From positions 372,001-436,000 of the forward strand of contig NZ_JAATHD010000003.1 in assembly GCF_011947265.1 (NCBI RefSeq): a DNA stretch of 64,000 bases. The letters run 5' to 3'. How positions within the stretch are numbered: position 1 is the stretch's first letter; every line of letters begins with the position of its first letter. Positions 60,468-64,000 of the stretch are shown one piece after another. The position numbers and the translations under genes were made by a program. Below the pieces are notes generated by a model. The model searched no databases. It had not been told where the DNA came from and saw only the letters and a list, made by a program, of their open reading frames with translations. Origin of the DNA: Paenibacillus sp. HB172176 (GTDB taxonomy: Bacteria; Bacillota; Bacilli; Paenibacillales; Paenibacillaceae).

Positions 60468-62303
60468 ATGCAGGTTCGAGGCCAAGGCAAGCCGTGGCTG
60501 TGGTCCAGGTCGTTTCGGTTCAAGCTCATGGTCACTTCAATTGTATGCATTCTGGTGCCGGCTTTCATCACGCTGCTCCTCTATAATGTATTGACGAAGG
60601 ACGCGGTCAAGCAAGAGGCGATTCTGCAGTCGCAGCAGAAGCTTCAGTTAGTAGACGGTTATGTGTCGAATTTGTTCGATTATATGCTTTATATCGGCAA
60701 TACGCTGCAGAATGATCCCAAGATGCAGATCATCTTGAAGGCGATTGCGGCCGGCAAGTCGTATGAAGGTCCTGATGCCGAATACGAAAGGTACATGGAT
60801 CGATCGCAAATTACGAATAAGATCGAAACGATGACCGCACACGGCGACAAGGCCTATGTCAGCGTTATTCTGAAGGACGGCTCAGTCTACACGAATTATT
60901 CATTGGCCGATTTTGATCCGCATTCGTTGCAAGAGGAGGCGTGGTTCCCGCAATTGGATGAGCTGAAGGGCTTGCAATCCTTCTGGATTGGCACAACGCC
61001 GACGGTGTTTCCGGACGAGAAGAAGAACAGTCCGTATCAAATATCGATGGCCAGAACGCTGCGAGCGGGCGTGAAGCCCTATGGCTACGTCATTGTGACA
61101 ATTATGGAGACGCAGGTCAGCACGATATTCGAACGGGTAGCCGATGAGCAAGAGACGATGCTTCTGAGCGCCAATGGCGAAATCTTATCCGATCATGACT
61201 CCGGGCGCATCGGTCAGCTCTATCATCCGCAAGAGACTGAAGACAAAGGGACGGACACGAAGCTCGTTCAATTGGATGAAGAGAGCTATATTCAAACGAC
61301 GCAGTTGTCGGCGCTTACGGGATGGCGATTGGTTTCCTTGACGCCCTACAAAGCCGCTGTACACAAGTTAAATTCGATTTTCAACAAAGTCGCGGCTTTG
61401 CTGCTAGTATCCTTTGTCGTCTTCCTGCTGTTGTTTCTGTCGCTCCTTGGAAGCTTTACGAAGCCGCTGGTGCGGCTCGGCAAGATGGCGGAAACGGTGG
61501 AGCGGGGCAATCTCGAGGTTCGTTCGAATATAAGAGGGAAGGACGAAATCGGCTATCTTGGCCAATCCTTTGATCAGATGCTTGATCGAATCAAGCAAAT
61601 GATCGCCGAAATTACAAGAACGCAGACAAGAAAGCGCAAGGCGGAGCTCGCGATGCTGCAAGCGCAGATTAATCCTCATTTTCTATTCAATGTGCTTAAT
61701 TCCATACGGATGAAGGTGATGCGCAAAGGCGATCAGGAGAGCGCGGAGATGATCAGCTCGCTGTCGAAGCTGCTGCGCATGACGATTATACAAGAGAAGG
61801 GACTTATTCCGCTCGAGGAAGAGCTTGCTATTATCGCTGACTATATGCTGCTTATGAATATGCGACAGAAGCAGCAGGTGGAGCTGGATATTGACGCCCA
61901 TCCGGAAACGTTGCAGCTCATGGTACCAAGGTTCTTCATGCAGCCCATTATCGAGAATGCGCTTATTCATGGCCTGAGCCAGCGGGAAGGAAGAATCGAG
62001 ATCTCTGCAAAGTCGCGTGCCGGCGAAACGATGCTCCAGATAACGGATGACGGGCGCGGCATGGACGATGAGACTTTGGAGCAATTGGAAAAGAGCTTGT
62101 CGCAGCACGGTCATACTGCCGCAGTTGAAGGCACAGAGCGGGAAACGAAGGGGGGACTTTCGAGCATTGGCTTGTCCAACGTTCATGAGCGCATGAAGAT
62201 GACCTACGGCGAGGGCTTCTATATTGATATCAGGAGCGATATCGATATTGGCACGCAAATTACGCTGCATATTCCGAAACAGGAGGTAACTGGGCATGAT
62301 TAA
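60468..62303 (+). CDS. yesM: YesM-type sensor histidine kinase
   Basis: 611 aa; ATG behind AAGGAGGTG. One N-terminal span, a Cache-like extracytoplasmic domain (~60-300), a second span (LLLVSFVVFLLLFLSLLG), HAMP (KMAETVERGNLEVR) and a His_kinase domain with the phospho-His in QAQINPHFLFNVLNSIRM. ATPase motifs IIENALIHGL and DDGRGMD follow. Pairs with the YesN-type regulator (8-base overlap). Confidence 0.92.
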   Translation: MQVRGQGKPWLWSRSFRFKLMVTSIVCILVPAFITLLLYNVLTKDAVKQEAILQSQQKLQLVDGYVSNLFDYMLYIGNTLQNDPKMQIILKAIAAGKSYEGPDAEYERYMDRSQITNKIETMTAHGDKAYVSVILKDGSVYTNYSLADFDPHSLQEEAWFPQLDELKGLQSFWIGTTPTVFPDEKKNSPYQISMARTLRAGVKPYGYVIVTIMETQVSTIFERVADEQETMLLSANGEILSDHDSGRIGQLYHPQETEDKGTDTKLVQLDEESYIQTTQLSALTGWRLVSLTPYKAAVHKLNSIFNKVAALLLVSFVVFLLLFLSLLGSFTKPLVRLGKMAETVERGNLEVRSNIRGKDEIGYLGQSFDQMLDRIKQMIAEITRTQTRKRKAELAMLQAQINPHFLFNVLNSIRMKVMRKGDQESAEMISSLSKLLRMTIIQEKGLIPLEEELAIIADYMLLMNMRQKQQVELDIDAHPETLQLMVPRFFMQPIIENALIHGLSQREGRIEISAKSRAGETMLQITDDGRGMDDETLEQLEKSLSQHGHTAAVEGTERETKGGLSSIGLSNVHERMKMTYGEGFYIDIRSDIDIGTQITLHIPKQEVTGHD

Positions 62304-63909
62304 AGTAATGCTGGCGGATGACGACTTTCCGGTGCTGGAGATGATTCATTATGCAATGGACTGGGAGAGCATGGGCATGGAGGTTATCGGCATGCACGAG
62401 AACGGGGCTCTCGCTTATGAAGCGGCGCTTCTGGACATGCCGGATATTCTCATAACGGATATCGGAATGCCGCAGATGAATGGATTGACGCTTATCGACA
62501 AGTTGAAGGCGATCAAGCCGAATTTGCGCGTCGCCATCCTGTCCTGTCATACGGAATTCGATTATGCGAGAGCTGCCATGAGGATGCAGGTTCAGGATTA
62601 TCTGCTTAAGGATGCGCTCGAGCCTGCCCAGATCGAAGCCTTGCTGAAGCGCTTCTCCCGAAGCCTGGAGGAGGAGAGAACGCTTCAACACAAGCAGCTA
62701 AGAATGGAGCAGCTCGTTGATCGCAATATTTCCCATATGAAGGAAATCTTCATACGCAATACGCTTCAGCAGCCCGTGATTGACGGGGAGAAATGGAAGA
62801 GCGAGCTGGAGAGCTTCGGACTTCCGCTGTCGCATCGGGAGACGATTATTCCGACCATCGGCTTGGTAGATTGTTTCCGCTCCGCGAAGCAGCGATTCCA
62901 ATCGGAGGATATGCTCCGATTCGCGCTGGACAATGTCATGGAGGAGGCCGTGCGTCTGAACGGCGCAGGAACGATCCATCTTCATTATGACGCGCGAGAG
63001 AGTATCCTGCTCTCTTCCTTCCAAGGCGGCCTCAAGGTAAACGGATATGATGAGGTGCGGGGGTTGCTTGGACAGATACAGACAGCGGTGCAGGGAGCCT
63101 TGAAGCTTTCGATCTCGTTCTTGATTGGAGATCGTTGCGCGTCGCCCCATGGTATCAAGGCTGCGCTGCTGGATCTTAGACGCGACGAAGCGAGCCGCTT
63201 CTATCGGAATCGCGGCTCGATCGCGCTCGCATCGAAGGCAGCGTCCTCCGACAAAGAAATGGGGATCAGCTTTCATCAGGCGAGCGAAATTCTCCGCGAA
63301 TGCATAACGGACAAACGCAAGGGGGAGATGAATGCGGCAATCGAAGGTTGGATGAAGGAAGCAAAGGAAGGCCTGGTCTCTCCGGAGATTGTCAAGGACT
63401 GGACGCTCAAGCTGCTTCTGGATTGCAGGCTGAAGCTGCAATCCGCGCTTGATTATCAGAAGAGGGGCGACATGGACCAGATTGCGAGCGAGGTTCGCGA
63501 GCTGCATACATGGGCGGAGCTTCGGGAATGGACGCAATCCTATTGCGAGTCGCTTCTGGAGGACCAGCATCAACCCGGCGGACAGCATTTGCGGAAGGAA
63601 ATTGCCGAGGCCTGCCAGTATGTCGCGATGCATTTGGACAAGAAGATTACGCTGGAAGAGGTCTCCGAGCGCTTGTTCATGAATCCGAGCTATTTCAGCC
63701 GTTTGTTCAAGAAGGAAACCGGGGAGACCTTTATCGAATATGTAACGAGGATGAAGATGCATCGCGCGAAGGAGTTACTTGATCGAACAACGACGCCGGT
63801 AGGGAAAATTTGCGAAACGCTGGGCTATGATAATCAGAGTTATTTCATCAAGCTGTTCAAATCCTTCACAGGCGCAACGCCGGTTGAGTATCGAAGTCAG
63901 CGGAAATAA
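62296..63909 (+). CDS. yesN: YesN-type AraC response regulator
   Basis: 537 aa. Receiver domain with ADDDFPVLE, phospho-Asp in LITDIGMPQMNG and the Lys in YLLKDALEP; a long middle region; C-terminal AraC domain with KITLEEVSERLFMNPSYFSRL and VGKICETLGYDNQSYF in parts. Controls the transporter genes just upstream, probably through direct repeats near 58827. Confidence 0.92.
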   Translation: MIKVMLADDDFPVLEMIHYAMDWESMGMEVIGMHENGALAYEAALLDMPDILITDIGMPQMNGLTLIDKLKAIKPNLRVAILSCHTEFDYARAAMRMQVQDYLLKDALEPAQIEALLKRFSRSLEEERTLQHKQLRMEQLVDRNISHMKEIFIRNTLQQPVIDGEKWKSELESFGLPLSHRETIIPTIGLVDCFRSAKQRFQSEDMLRFALDNVMEEAVRLNGAGTIHLHYDARESILLSSFQGGLKVNGYDEVRGLLGQIQTAVQGALKLSISFLIGDRCASPHGIKAALLDLRRDEASRFYRNRGSIALASKAASSDKEMGISFHQASEILRECITDKRKGEMNAAIEGWMKEAKEGLVSPEIVKDWTLKLLLDCRLKLQSALDYQKRGDMDQIASEVRELHTWAELREWTQSYCESLLEDQHQPGGQHLRKEIAEACQYVAMHLDKKITLEEVSERLFMNPSYFSRLFKKETGETFIEYVTRMKMHRAKELLDRTTTPVGKICETLGYDNQSYFIKLFKSFTGATPVEYRSQRK

Positions 63910-63926
63910 TCATGGGGGGAGATCAT

Positions 63927-64000
63927 GTGTTGAAGGAGTATAGGCAAGAGAAAATCCAGACATTGCTGGGAGAGGGAAGAAAGCGGGGTTCATCCTTGCT
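63927..64000 (+). CDS. Start of a further gene, cut by the window edge
   Basis: GTG at 63927 with GGGGGGAGAT upstream; the frame stays open to the end (LKEYRQEKIQTLLGEGRK). Only ~24 residues are visible, too few to assign. The tight spacing after yesN suggests the same transcription unit. Confidence 0.4.
   Translation, partial: MLKEYRQEKIQTLLGEGRKRGSSL

Noticed and set aside
62698-63762. 354-codon minus-strand frame opposite yesN
   Set aside because: Shadow of the AraC response regulator; no ribosome binding site or motif.

Overview
The window looks like a chromosomal segment of a spore-forming, low-to-medium GC Gram-positive bacterium of the Paenibacillaceae (Paenibacillus or a close relative). 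The evidence is strong AGGAGG-type ribosome binding sites, the spore-associated protein YyaC, many sugar-uptake genes with YesM/YesN-type sensor-regulator pairs, lipobox-bearing binding proteins, a Gram-positive galKET operon and the Bacillales gene order thiL-tsaE-tsaB-rimI-tsaD ... ydiF ... moaC ... tatA-tatC. No rRNA, tRNA, CRISPR array, insertion sequence or prophage was seen.

Layout. 1-3.6 kb: a 5'-truncated membrane-bound AraC-type regulator and a solute-binding lipoprotein. 3.7-9.9 kb: speD, a short-chain dehydrogenase, an M29 aminopeptidase, then a des-desK-desR membrane-fluidity module with a large palindrome upstream. 9.9-15.6 kb: an orphan binding protein, a minus-strand AAA+ ATPase/TPR pair, and a YtrA-type regulator with an ABC transporter. 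15.7-20.7 kb: a membrane histidine kinase; on the minus strand, a class I prenyltransferase-like enzyme followed by an NHLP-leader peptide ending in Trp-Asn; a papain-like peptidase homologue; and a seven-repeat beta-propeller behind a Fur box. 20.7-29.5 kb: small membrane and stress proteins, a Trm11-like methyltransferase, two lipases, a Gfo/Idh/MocA oxidoreductase, a CorA variant, a FAD oxidoreductase and an AraC regulator. 29.7-33.6 kb: galK-galE-galT. 33.7-40.9 kb: small conserved proteins, yyaC, a hydrolase, a methyltransferase, a GGDEF cyclase and an HD-GYP protein with an altered HD motif.

41-56.8 kb is the conserved thiL-tsa-ydiF-moaC-tat block. Between tsaD and the ydiF-like ABC-F gene lies a DnaA-box cluster (five exact boxes), then an orphan ABC ATPase, a 49-aa ORF and a complete comQXPA-type quorum-sensing locus. 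Its comX is only 56 codons long (47606-47776) and ends Met-Trp-Asp. 57-64 kb: a carbohydrate ABC permease pair, binding protein, YesM-type kinase and YesN-type regulator, plus the first codons of another gene at the right edge.

The main biological point is that the window carries two separate loci in which a ComQ-like or class I isoprenoid-synthase-fold enzyme gene lies immediately upstream of a small peptide gene whose product has tryptophan as its penultimate residue. One is a comQXPA locus with its own receptor kinase and regulator. The other uses an NHLP (nitrile-hydratase-like) RiPP leader and has no dedicated exporter nearby. I read both as tryptophan-prenylated peptide systems. The second is the better candidate for a little-described system.
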